Origin: Polytrichum commune
Taxonomy: Eukaryota; Streptophyta; Polytrichopsida; Polytrichales; Polytrichaceae
DNA: 64,000 nucleotides
NCBI GenBank assembly: GCA_950295325.1
Contig: OX485808.1
Location: 27,114,527-27,178,526, forward strand
Direction: 5' to 3'
Part shown: positions 25,026 through 36,448 of the stretch, in pieces
How positions within the stretch are numbered: position 1 is the stretch's first letter
Layout of the letters: each line of letters opens with the position of its first letter
Made by a program: the position numbers and the translations under genes
The notes under the pieces: generated by a model
Database searches by the model: none
Seen by the model: the letters and a program-made list of their open reading frames with translations, nothing else
What the model was told of the DNA's origin: nothing

Positions 25026-25259
25026 TAAAGTCAAATTGATTTGAAGATGCTCATGGTTTAGCTCAATCCAAGAATAATAAGTTACCACCCCACATGAAAT
25101 GCATGGGTTAGATTTATACACAGAACAGAAGAATATAAATATGCTCTACCTTATCAACATTTGGCTATGAGACAAATAAGTAAGCTTATCATCAACTCAC
25201 AGTTGTGTGAGTGAATATCCTTTCAGTTGCACTTTAGGGCTTCTAGATTGACATTCCTA

Positions 25260-25530
25260 TTGTGTGCACACTAGGTTGATAAGCTCCGAGCAATAGACAA
25301 GACACAGTGCAAAGTTTAGATAACAACAGATACAAAGCATAGTTTCGGATGATATGTCTTCCAAAATGAACAGCAAAGAATTCTGAGAGAATGTATGAGA
25401 GGATTACATGAGATGCAAACATTTCCCAGGTTGTAGACAAGGCCCATTGCAAAGTTTGTAACAGATAATTAACGAGAAGCCAAGAAATCATCACAAGATA
25501 TATATCTTTCAAAACAAACAAAAGGATCAT
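25260..25530. repeat. Partial duplication 3' of the cystatin gene
   Basis: Blocks gacaag.c.ca.tgcaaagttt, gatat.tctt.caaaa and caaa.gaatt recur about 165 bp apart (25295 and 25437). This probably lies in or near the cystatin 3' UTR. Confidence 0.45.
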
Positions 25531-25778
25531 TTGGAGCATAGTGGCCAAATGTTTTGCACAATCCATGTGAAGAGAGACAAGGATCATTAAGCCACTGCCT
25601 AATGTCATGCCGTTTCCATTCAGAATAAAATATGGTTACAGGGCCTCTCTGGCACACGTCAGAATCAGAAACATTCGATGTTTTTTGAACGTCTGAACTG
25701 GGAACTTGTTTTTGTTTTTAACCATAATCACATACACAACATGAATATTATATACAAAAATTATATGATAGAGATAGA

Positions 25779-28539
25779 TCACTGAAGAGTGGTATGCTTC
25801 ACGGTCCATTTACCATCCCCAGCTCGGTGCACTTCGGACTTGAAATGCTCTTCTTTCACACCACGCTTGGTCTTCAACTCAAGATGAAAATTAGCGTCCT
25901 CGTCCTTAAGCTGTAATAAGGACAGCGGGACACACAAGTCAGACAGTGGTCGTGGTTTGGGGTCTGCTCCAACAGCACATGCCTCTGAACTTAGGAGCTG
26001 CAATAAACAAAATAGCAGGGGGAAAAAACAGGTAAAGCATAAAACAATTGCATGTTCCAAATAATTAGTAACAAAAATACTACACTTTACCATCTCCTTT
26101 AGCAGAAGTCGGAACTTCAAAGCTATAGGAGAGGTTAAGAACAAGGGAAAAAGCAATGAAACTGTTCTATGATTGGAGCATGATAGAGGCAGCATGTGTA
26201 AGTGAGCATCTAACATCCATCAACACACCATTCCACTAGAGCAACAAACTTAAATTTCAGTTTCGAAAGAAATCTACACCAATTGGCCACATTGTGTTTG
26301 CTCTCCAAGCAGAAGCAGAAAGAATAATTGAGGAAACAAGTAACTCAAATGTATCCAACATACACCAACACGCACTTTCACTGTGCAACAGAGTTTAAGT
26401 TGGATGTTTGGCTCTTTTCACACAGTTCCTCTTGTACAGACACGATGAAGTCTGAGAGCAATGGAACTGATTTGGGTATGAATCCAGAATCAAGCAGCAA
26501 AATCATGGAGGAAACAAGTATATCCACTGATCCAACATTTACAACACACCATTTCACCGAGGAAAAGACTTCAAATTTCCAACAACATTTGTTTCCCTTG
26601 TGCAGTTCCCTCCTCTTCAGCAATCTACATCAATTGATTACTGGACCGCCAAGTACAAACCTCTTTTTCTTGCGCAGACACAATGAAGTCAAAGAGGAAT
26701 GAAACTGTTCCAGGTAAAAATCCATAACCAAGCAGCAAAAAACAAATTGAGGAAAGAAGTGTAACATCCACAAAAACATTTGTTCTAACTTACAACAACT
26801 GACCACCAATTAGACCACGAAGTATGTACAACAGACCTCTGCTTGTGCAGACACAACTTCCTTAAGCTCATACAACGCAAGGGAGTTTGATCCCTGTTGG
26901 AGAATTTTCATTGTGTGCTCAGCGGCCTCCTGCACAGCTGGATCGTCTGTAGGCACAGTCTGCATGCCCGAAGGCGGGCCGCATTTATGGAGGACGCCGA
27001 GGGGCACTCCTACATGGTACCATAGACGATCCATGTTCAGAAACGGAGTTGTGTGCTTTCTTTATAAAAGAAAAAGAAAAAAAAACCAAGAGGACATTTC
27101 TCCACCTTGCCTTTCATTTCCTTTTCCTACCCCAAGTACTTCGTCCGAAAGTTTGGAAATTCATCACCACTTGTGTCTCATACACAGAGACGTTTCTTTG
27201 CATGAAGATGTTTGGATCCCAACACATAATTTTGACATAACATCCGAAAAGCATCGGTGACGCAGGTTCACATCTTTGCAGCAATTTGAGGGTATCCAGG
27301 TGGAGAACAATTAAGAAGAGGAAATTTAAGTTCAACATTGTTTTGTCCTTCTGTGAAATTGTTGGACGACAAACGAAGAGCACCAATTAAAAAAAGTAGG
27401 AAAAAGGGCGAAGGACGTAAGCTTTGTATATATCAACCTTTGGCCACACCCAAGTCAGCGGAAGTTAACGCACCCGATGAGGCCTTGGGCTTGAATTCTT
27501 CCAACTTCTTGAAGTTCTCCCATGGCTTCACCCACACCTTGGCCTCGTATTCCTTGGGCTTGTTGTCCTCCGTCACCTCAATCACAAGGTAGTACATGGT
27601 GCCCTGCACCACTTGCTTGTGGGCTGACACCACCTTGGAGAAGGTCAACTTCTCCACAGAATTCTGCAAAAATGGCGCCAAACACATGACATCCTCGGCA
27701 TCAGAAACACCGAAAGATCGCATTAAAAAGAAAATCCCAGAAAATTTGCAAAAATGTCGCCAAACATTGACGTCCTCGCCATCGGTGATGGTTCCGAACC
27801 CCGAATAACCACACAAACGAAAAATCTCTGGAAAATTGCAAAAATTTCACCAAACACAGACATCCTCGCCATCAGTACAAGATGACTAGGAAGGCCCAAG
27901 GACCACAAAATTGAATATCTCTGAAAATGTCCAGAAAGGTCGCCAAACAGACATCCTCGACATCAGTATAGATGGTTCGGAATGCCGAAAGACCACAAAA
28001 AAGATAATCTCTGAAAATTTGCAAACTAAACACCAAACACAGACATCCTCGCCATCAGTACAAGATGGTTCGGAACGCCAAAAGACCTCATGAAGGAGAT
28101 CTCTTGAAATATGCAAAAACACCAAAACACAGACATCATCGCCACCAGTACAGATTTATTCGTCACGAAATACCAACAACAACCAATATAATTACCGACA
28201 ACACTACGAAAAGCCAACATCGTCAGATCCGAAGAAGCGCAGACAGAAACGAACCCAATTCCGTCAACAAGCCAACTCTCGGATTAATTCAAACTGTTGA
28301 ACCCACATAGAGAAGAAATACAAAAAAAACAACACCAAAAACTAAGCATGAAGGAAGGAAAGTTACACACAAAATTGCATTTAAACTTTATTTTTATTTT
28401 TTCAAGAAAAAACAAGTTAAACCCACCGACCAAGAGGACAAACCTGCTGGTTGTTGTGCTCGTTGACGGCATAGTTGGCCAACTCCTCGACCTCAAGGTC
28501 ATTTGCAGCCGCGGGCACTTCCGTCTTGCCTCCCAACAT
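25779..28539 (-). CDS. Two-domain phytocystatin (cysteine proteinase inhibitor), 187 aa
   Basis: Inhibitor of papain-type proteases with a C-terminal extension of the kind that inhibits legumains. Exons: 28444-28539, 27438-27663, 26837-26946, 25779-25910 (564 nt with stop). The N-terminal domain has Gly3-Gly4, the phytocystatin signature LANYAVNEHN (20-29), the loop QVVQG (49-53) and the Pro79-Trp80 pair. The C-terminal domain carries SNSL (127-130), the legumain-reactive motif, and ends KHTTLQ. No signal peptide follows Met1, so cytosolic location is inferred; an in-frame Met at 28611 adds 24 residues that do not look like a signal. The exon 2-exon 3 junction (27438/26946) was chosen by phase; it leaves a linker about ten residues shorter than usual, so a small missed exon or alternative acceptor is possible. 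Introns 1 and 3 hold tandem arrays. Confidence 0.92.
26100..26860. repeat. Degenerate ~200-240-bp tandem repeat in cystatin intron 3, reaching into exon 3
   Basis: Blocks of the type cctct..ttg.gcagacac, gaaactgttc/gaactgattt, aatcca.aa.caagcagcaaa, gaggaaacaagt and aacatttgttt.cc recur at about 26.14, 26.42, 26.66 and 26.83 kb. The last occurrence is the 3' end of exon 3 with its donor. Confidence 0.55.
27664..28155. repeat. ~90-bp tandem repeat, ~5.5 copies, in cystatin intron 1
   Basis: Each unit reads approximately ttgcaaaaatgtcgccaaac, then acagacatcctcgccatcag, then gatggttcggaa, then gccgaaagaccacaaa, then aatctctgaaa. Units start near 27661, 27745, 27837, 27929, 28017 and 28110. The first unit begins in the exon 2 acceptor. 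Confidence 0.85.
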
Positions 28540-30399
28540 GGTGGAAAGATCGAAACTCGAGAAACGAAACGGACTTGAAAACTGGATTGATTGGGAACCA
28601 CAATTGCGCAAACGAAAACGAGAAACTAGGTAAGAGTGGCGAAGATCGAGTCAAGAGAAATTGTGCGTGGGTTCTGGGATTTTAAGGCAAGGTAGCGTGT
28701 TGTCGTATCGATGGAAATAGGATGATTCCCTTCGCTCCTCTCCGCGTTCATCTTTCTCTCTCTCTCTCTCCTCAACCCCGTAATGGATGGAGAGCCCACA
28801 TTGTGTTTGCCACGTCATCACTCCAACCCTTCGCACGGCCAGCCTGTTGACATGTGTCCTCTTCTCGGAGATGGGCCCCACCATTTCCCACGAGAGGTGA
28901 ATTGGAACACGCGTTAAGAAGGTGCCACGCACGTGAGGTCAGACGGATCAGAGTTCGGGAAGTTTTTGAAGCCTTAGTGGCTAATTGCCGGTAGTTGTTA
29001 TGAAGGGTCGGATTTTTTCCAATTTACATTGGCAAGAGCCGGTCTTTTGTAAAATCAATCGGCCAATTGCCTATATTTTTATATTTTCATTGGCCAATAT
29101 CCGATTAAATGGAATTCATATCGGCACTAATTGTTTAAAAAATGTATGAAAAGTTATTAGAAATCATTTCTTAGTACAAAATCTTGAATAAGTGAAAAGA
29201 AAGGCATGTTCAAAACTTTAAATTTGAAGAGTTAATATCCTTGGCAGGAATTAAACCTAGCAATGCCTTCACCGCTTGAAGGCCAAGGGTCCCCCAAGTC
29301 TTCATGGAAGCAATTGGATTTGGTCATGGAAAGGTTGCATAATTCAAAGAGTTTAAGGTTTAGGGTACTTCCTCAAGTGCATCATCAGATGCCCTAGACA
29401 AATAGCGCTCAGGATGCTTCCGGCTGAAATCCAGTAACTCACAAGAAGAATCGACTACATTTCCGGGACATTTTTTGGTCCATCGGCTAATTGCCGGAGG
29501 ATTGAAATTACAGTCGGATTGCCATCCGATGGTTGGAAATTTGGACCAGCCATGAGGGGAAATCCATCGGCTGATAATGAACTAGCCGTCGGTTATCCCG
29601 GAACATAGGTTCACACTAGGACCCAACGATTGGCCCATAGCAATGGGAGGGTTTCCATCTTGATAGGAGTTTGTGTCTTGTCTGCAGTGAAGTGAACGGA
29701 ATATACGAAACTGCAGGAGATGACATTCGGCGAGGTTATTATGAGCATGATGAAAATCCTTTACTGATTGTTTGAACTTTCGAAAAGAAACGAAATTTCT
29801 CTATCAAAAGAGACTCCTCCCATTGTCAAAGAGCAACTACTGACCTTATGTGGGCGCGGCACAAGTTACTCGTGTGTGCTTGTTATGGGCACTTTCACCT
29901 AGAGGGATTGATCCGGTCGCTAGAGTAGTGAGCTAATGGAACGAATATGTATAAAATTCAAAATGCATAAATCATGGAATTTTTTGATTCAAATGCAATT
30001 TTATGTGTACATGATCATGTTTGCCCAGTTAGTATGTGGGTTTGAAAGTACCCACAATAGAATTAGCCTTAAAACATCGGGCTAGTTGGTGAAACACACG
30101 AAAATAAGATGGTAGTACCATAAGAGGCTCGGTCCCTATCACACACCATATCAAATAACCTTGGTAGTTAGGATTGATCAAAATGTATGTTTGATTTGAA
30201 AAGAAGCAACATTTGTATTATTATCTTCATGATAGATTCAAAGCCTTGTTGGAATCTCTAATGTATCTTGAAGGTTTTGAACCCAATTCCTACAAAGTCG
30301 TTATCATTTTCAGTGCATCAATCAACTATTATCAAGTAGTCAAAACATCTATGCCTCCCTTTTATTATGATAACAAACCGACTATTGTTACTATTATCC
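28540..30399. other. Cystatin upstream region and intergenic DNA
   Basis: The part near 28540-28960 should hold the cystatin promoter and leader (a CT-rich run at 28754-28772). Between 28.97 and 29.62 kb the words attgccgg, gccggt and catcggctaat recur, suggesting an old repeat. No gene is recognised. Confidence 0.4.
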
Positions 30400-30407
30400 A
30401 TTGTTCA

Positions 30408-31025
30408 CAGGGGCGGAGCCAAGGGGGGGGGGTTGAGGGGGGGCTCAACCCCCCTTAACTTAGTAGTATAAAACTATGTCAAAACAACTACGTATTTTTC
30501 TTTTCTTTTTTGTGACTAAAATGTTTAAATTTTTTTGGGACATGTAATACACCTTTGGAAAGGTGTTTTTGAGACCTTTCCAATGGTATATTACAAGCCC
30601 CCCAAATTCCTAAAATTTCAGTTGATACAACCAAAAACAATTTGCAGTCGTTTAGTGACTGCAAAACATGATGGTCAAAAGAATAGCAATGGGAAATCGA
30701 CAATAATTCTTTTTTGCAATATTCTCTACGAGTGCATTGAAGGAAAGTTGGGCATCTGCTTACTATTGGCGATGTTTATTAGCGATGATTGGATGGTGGA
30801 TTTGATGATCAACTATATTGAAAAGACCATTGCCAAAGCTTTGGATATTAACGACATTATCAAATTTTCTATCGGGATGTTAGCTCGATGAGTCCAAATC
30901 TCTCAATGAATACTCAAATTCGACCACCTATTGAAATTTGAAAAATAAAATATACATTAGATTTATATTTTTTTTATGAGGTCACCCCCCCCCCCCTGCG
31001 GGTCAAAATCCTAGCTCCGCCCCTA
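30408..31025 (+). mobile_element. Non-autonomous hAT (Tip100-like) element, 618 bp, perfect 8-bp target duplication
   Basis: Flanked by ATTGTTCA on both sides (30400-30407 and 31026-31033). Termini are CAGGGGCGGAGCC and GCTCCGCCCCTA, the sequence typical of Tip100-type hAT elements. The plus-strand frame 30535-30891 ends in DDWMVDLMINYIEK...ALDINDII, which resembles the C-terminal tail of TTF/hAT transposases (W..D...YIE......I....I). The rest of the transposase is missing, so this is an internal-deletion derivative. Confidence 0.9.
30535..30891 (+). pseudogene. hAT transposase C-terminal remnant
   Basis: The last ~35 codons match the pattern of hAT transposase tails; the upstream part has no recognisable domain. 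There is no catalytic core and no BED finger. It lies wholly inside the 618-bp hAT element and cannot be functional. Confidence 0.55.
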
Positions 31026-31033
31026 ATTGTTCA

Positions 31034-32520
31034 TGTGGGCGTTTTCAAATTCCAACAATACTATCAATGTGATAGAATAAAGGCATGATATCATTTTCAT
31101 TGGCTTGTATCACAAAAATAAACATGGTAGAAAACACCTTCTATAAAAATGGACATATCACCTTTTTCAAACACTATGTAATATTCACTCATATTCCCAA
31201 AATTCTCAAAATGAATATATGATCCAATATATGGACTTATCAAACTCATAACGATGGAAGTGTAGTTTGCTCCATCAATCGGTTCGCAATGCAAATATGG
31301 ATATGTAGAATAAAAGAATATTAATTTGAGCTTAGAGTTCTATTATTTTCATCCTCACAACTTGTGGGGGAGAATGTAAAAATGTTTGTTTTTTTCCCGT
31401 GTTGTTTTTATAGCAAAGGTTACCTATTTTCACTTTCTATGTTCACATCTACTAGAAATTACGTTATCTAAATATAGAATTATGGGTCCATGATGTTTGG
31501 TTTTTCATATTCATGACTATTCACATGGAGTCCGGTTTTTATGGTGGGTCTTATGGGAGTCTGAATTTTCAAACCTTCTATGAGTTCCATGGGGTTTGAT
31601 TTTTTAAGCCATGTGGTTTCATGAGTTTATTGTATGGGGTATAATTAAGGGTTTCCATGGGTCTAAGATATATGATGGTGGGTTCCATGGTAGTCTTGAT
31701 TGAACTATAAACCTCTTAAAAATAATTTGAAAAAGATTTAAAAATCTCAAAGATCCACAATCGTATACTCCCATAGAATGCAATTCACCTGACAAACTCA
31801 ATATTCATAGATGAAGTACAATAATTTAAACTCATAGCTCAATCATATCTCACCCTCCCAACCTATAGAGGGAGAGTAAAAAACCATCTCTCCTCTCTCT
31901 AAGTGAAGTCTTAGACCAAATATTAGATTAGATTATTTCTATTCTTAGATCCACAAAGATATTTTTCTATATCAAAAGTAGGTTTGTGGGCTTTAAAACA
32001 TTTCCTTTGTTATGGGGTCTACTTTTTCAGACCTATATGACGGTGGGTCTCAGGGGGGTCTAAAATTCCAAACATGTTCTTTCACGAGATCTACATTTTG
32101 AGACCCCTTATAATGGATTCCATGGGGGTGTGATCTTCTATATGCTGATGGGTTCTCTGGTGGGTTCATAAAGGTCTGACTCCTATAATGATGGGTTTCT
32201 ATAAGGGTCGGAATTTTTGAAGCCCTTATTGTGGATCCGTTATATGGAGATTTGAAATTCCAACATGGATCCATTTCAAAATGTGAGTATAATAAGATAG
32301 CACATTGGACCTTCATAAGTTGTTGATGGGTGTCATTGCTTAGACTCTGCCCTAGTGGGCAGAGCCAACAAAAAAAGATAGTTTGAAAAAGTTAGGGGGG
32401 CAGCTTTTGTAAAAAAAGTGAGTGAGCAGGGCCTTCAGAGGGTCACACTCTGCGTGTATGTGTGATGTCCTAATTGTGTCTTCGGTTTCGCAAACCCTAC
32501 TTCGCGGACAGATCCATCGT
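31034..32520. other. Intergenic DNA with degenerate repeats, CRIPT upstream region
   Basis: 31.48-32.27 kb shows loosely repeated words (gggtctta, gggttccatgg, ggggtct). The CRIPT promoter should lie just before 32520. No gene is recognised. Confidence 0.4.
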
Positions 32521-32549
32521 GCGAGGAGCAATCCAGCAGGGAGGCGAAG

Positions 32550-34817
32550 ATGGTGTGCGAAAAGTGTTGAGTGCCTCTTTCCCTCCTTCCTTGCATAAAT
32601 TTCTTTGTGGAAAAAAAAGTTCTGGAATTATGTAGGAGCTAAACGCAGGTCACAGGGTGGAATTCAACGCAAATTTCTCTAGTTCTGGTAGTCTGAATGT
32701 TAGGATCCCGTATGCTCGTGGGAGTAGTGATTACATACCTGTTTTGGCAGTAATTGAAGAGGGATTTTCATTGAAAAGTGTGGTGGTAGTCATCCTCGCA
32801 CTGGAATGTCCTCCAAAGCTTTGTTGAAGGGAAATTTGTTATACTAACCTTGTGCTGAACAGCCAGGGGTAGGGATTAACTTTCAATTTGTGCTCATGTC
32901 CACTTTAGTGCGAGATGATCGAAATGTTAGGATACTGTTTCTTGAATAAATGATCACACAGATCTTTTTCTTCGCGAGAAAAGCCGTCTTCGGAATAATG
33001 TAAGAGGGCCTTATACGGACACTTTCAACTCTGCACCTACTTCTCGTGGGATATGAAAGAAAAATCGATTGTGGCCGTAGCTATTTTCCTCATAAATTTT
33101 GGAGCTCATATGAATCTCTTATTTATTATCAAAGTGGACATTTCGAGTTCATTAAATGGTCATATAGGTCCCCCCCAATTCTGATGTTGGCTGTTGATGG
33201 TTAACAAATCCTGAACATGGAGTCCAATCTCTTTTTTGAACACCTGTCTTTTTGGTGTCCGTTTTTAAGATCCCCACACCATGTCTTGTAGCATGGAATG
33301 ATTTAGCTCGATAAAAATGATAATTAAGACGAGCAATAGACACAGTTGTGTACCTACTCGCTGGTGTTTTATTTAGACTGGTGATTGCAAGGTCAAGCAC
33401 GTCCTTAGTGTAATTTACAATAACCCTTTGTATTTGTCGAGGTATTGCATTGCAGTGAAGATTCTTGGTTATACATCTGTATGTCATGCTCTTCACATGA
33501 ATATCTTTCGTAATCTAATATGGAAAACCTTGATGCATTCAGGTGAGAAGAAGCTAACAAAAGTTATAGTACCTGACAAATGGAAGGAAGGAGCAAGCAA
33601 CACCACTGAAAATGGTGGGAGGAAGATTAACGAGAATAAGCTCCTTAGCAAGAAAAACAGGTGCCATTCACCTCCAAGTTCTTGGAGGAAACTTACTTGT
33701 TGTGTCCTATTGTTGCTTTCAAAGTGACGTGGATAGGATATAATGCCTTCTGTTCGTCATTTGTCAAGAGGGATCGGACAATTCATGATGGTCATGAAAC
33801 CTCCAGAACATTATCATCTGTCAATTATGGAGCCCTTGTTCAGGACCTGAGAATATTGTCACAATAGCCTTCTAATGTAAAAATCTTAGGAACATCTTCT
33901 TTAAAATTTTCTTCACAATCCTGAATGTTAAATGCTGAGGATGCCATTCAACCTCGTCCACTCTTGTAATCTTATTCCGTGCTCAGGCTGCTCTTCATAT
34001 TTAAGTGTTCAAGTAAATAGTGCGGCAGAGGTTAACTAGCTACTTGTCTTAAATTTTTTTAAGAGAGTCAATATGTAGTTCATGGCCTACTAACCTGTTT
34101 GGCAGCTATAGGACATCTGGGAATCTAATGGAGGCTAGTACTGTTGGTCTTTGAAACAGAGGCACCAGTTCTAGACAGAAAATTAGAATATCTTGTTTAT
34201 TCTTTATTGCCTCTTCTCTGTGATAATGTCCTTACTGTTATCCTACATATCCTCCATGGTTGCTAGAAAGTGTAGAGACAGGTTTTACCATGACTGCTCA
34301 ATAATAACAATTGGAACTGTGACATCCTAGGTTTACTCCGTATGGCAAGAGTAAGTGTATAATCTGCAAGCAGCAACTGCACCAGGAAGCAAAATATTGC
34401 CAGTCATGTTCATATAAGAAAGGTATGTTTGCGTGGACTATAGTTGTTGCTGTATTCTAACGAACGCAACAAGGGAGAATAATCCAGATTGGCTCCTTCA
34501 CTGCAACAGTTGCAACAGTATGCCTGAATTTGAACCTTGTAGTCTGAAATCATCATCAGTGGATGGTGAAGGCTGTAGTGGTGGTTAATGTATTAGTCTC
34601 CCTTTTTGACAAAATTAGTACATCATTCCTCATTGTTTTTTCTTGTTCTTGGTCTGATCAATATGTCTCTGTGTTATTGCATGGTCCTTGATATTTATAT
34701 CCAGTCTTTCTACGCATGTTTCTCCATTGACTTTGTCACTTCGTGCTTGTAGGTGTATGTGCCATGTGTGGGAAGCAAGTACTGGACACAAAGTTGTACA
34801 AACAAAGTAATGTGTAA
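32550..34817 (+). CDS. CRIPT: CRIPT (cysteine-rich PDZ-binding protein homologue), 96 aa
   Basis: Small conserved eukaryotic protein named for PDZ binding in animals; in plants its role is poorly defined, and it is thought to be linked to the minor spliceosome. Exons: 32550-32565, 33543-33660, 34331-34422, 34753-34817 (291 nt with stop), all GT-AG with agreeing phases. The first coding exon holds only five codons plus one base (MVCEK). Residues after the second splice read KVIVPDKWKEGA, then GGRKINENKLLSKKNR, hallmarks of the family. Four Cys-x2-Cys pairs are present: VCEKC, KCIIC, YCQSC, VCAMC, as expected for paired zinc-ribbon-like knuckles. It ends DTKLYKQSNV, the usual C-terminus. The residue after KKNR is Phe where Trp is more usual. 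It is the only plus-strand gene seen. Confidence 0.95.
33005..33290 (+). mobile_element. MITE family 1 copy in CRIPT intron 1
   Basis: Contains gagggccttatacggaca, ctgcacctacttctcgtggg, ttttggagctcatatgaat, tcaaagtggac, gatggttaacaaat and tttttggtgtccgtttttaag in family order. It lies between coding exons 1 and 2. Confidence 0.65.
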
Positions 34818-36448
34818 GATGCAGCAGAGGGCAGGGTTTCATGAAGAAATCCAGAGGCATGGCTAGAGTATTTTCCGGCATGTCTGCAATACTTGCATCA
34901 ATGTAGAGAGAATTGGTGGCTGATGGACTGTTCAATTACTGAGACATTATGATGGACTTAATTACCCAAGTTCATCAGGTCTGTATACAGCAGCATCCTA
35001 ATCCCGCAGTGTAACATACTAGTGTTAGACTATGTAGGTTTATTACGAAGGCTGAGATGTGACAGAATATTTCAACTGAAATATATGCAAGGCAGTTGTT
35101 AGGGACATGCTTGCTTAGGACCTACAATGAAGACAACGAGAGTATGAGGTAAATTGCAGAGAGGTTGTGTAACACTGATTGAAAGGGTCAGTGTCCTCAA
35201 AAATGCTCTTGTCTGTAATCTGGGAATGCAGATTTTGGTGCACATTTGAATGCAAATTTTAGGTTTGAGATTGTCTTTGTGCCTTTCTCTTCGATGCCTT
35301 CAATGAAGTGAAACTCTTCCTTTCTTTTTTTTGAAGCCAATTGGGGTGATGCAATTAAAAGATTGAACCCGTAATTTTAGGTCATTTGTAGGTTGATAGA
35401 TCAATGCTTAGCCCATGTGACCTATATTAGATGGCTGTCATTATTTTCATTTTGAGAGGTAATCAGAAGCGCTTGTGTGGATTAAGCTCTACACTAATGG
35501 AGATCCTGATCACAAAAGGATTGAATTGAATGGAGTCCTCTAGTGGATGAGAAAATGTAGCACTCTCTTTTTCACCTAAAAGTCAAATCTGAGACACAGC
35601 TGTAGAGCAATTTCCGTTTTGAATTTCATCCGTATTGCTCACTGTAACTGAAAATTCCTTTAAGAAGTACCTGCAATCAGCCCTCCCTTGGATGGGCACA
35701 TGTGCAGGCGTGACTTGAAGATTTCTGCAGGTGCCATCATTTGTTTGACAAAACGATTTCAGTGTGGCCACTTCTAGTACTCGGGGAGAGCAATAAATGC
35801 CACTGTAAGTTTCCAAGCACCTATTCATATTTGCAACCACTGAGCTTTTTTGCGTGTCCAATTCCAAAATAACGAACATTGCGCTAATAGCGCATCCAGG
35901 AGTTATTAGCGCAAATCTTTGCTGTACAATCAATATTGTCGTGAGCAAATAAGAAGGTACACCCTTGGTTATTGAACTTGTTCATCAGCAGTTGAAGCCG
36001 CTTCAAATGTTGGGCTCGTTACCGTGTCCAGGCCATGAAGATTTGATTTGGAAGACAAGTGGTGGTCTGCCATTGCTATATTTGTTGTGTTTGTCTCCTT
36101 CACCCTTCCTTTTCTGTTGCGATGTTGACCACAGAGTGATGATGTTTATGCTTTGAAGGTACTCATTAAGTTCCAATCTTCATCAACTCACTTCAATTGG
36201 TGTTGAAGTGCAGTGGTGATCGAGTAGCCATCAAATCGCTGTGCAATTCACAAGGTATGTGAAATCTCTGTCCGAAATACATTACATCAAGGAGCACATC
36301 ATACTTTCCCAAAATGGTCTCGGCGCATTGCATCGTCCCTTGCAATTTTGTGAGTTCCGGTTGTGTATCATCACACCAACATTCGGGAACGACTGGATGC
36401 TTAGCTCCTCGACATAGTTTTTTTTCTTCCAATTAGGTATCATTTATT
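34818..36448. other. Convergent intergenic region between CRIPT and the GT92 gene
   Basis: Holds the 3' flanks of both genes. Two minus-strand frames (36193-36432 and 35583-35948) follow the GT92 stop. They are Cys-containing and compositionally coding-like (CRGAKHPVVPECWCDD; YDVLLDVMYFGQRFHIP), but match no family I recognise and have no proven splice link. They could be 3' UTR, a degraded gene, or an unrecognised small gene. Confidence 0.3.

Noticed and set aside
25243-25608. 121-residue hydrophobic frame 3' of cystatin
   Set aside because: Lies across a noncoding partial duplication in the cystatin 3' flank. Hydrophobicity follows from the AT-rich composition.
26947-27034. Longer cystatin exon 3 starting at GCATGCAG|ACT
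   Set aside because: That acceptor does not match the phase left by exon 2. The acceptor at 26946 does, although the resulting linker is short.
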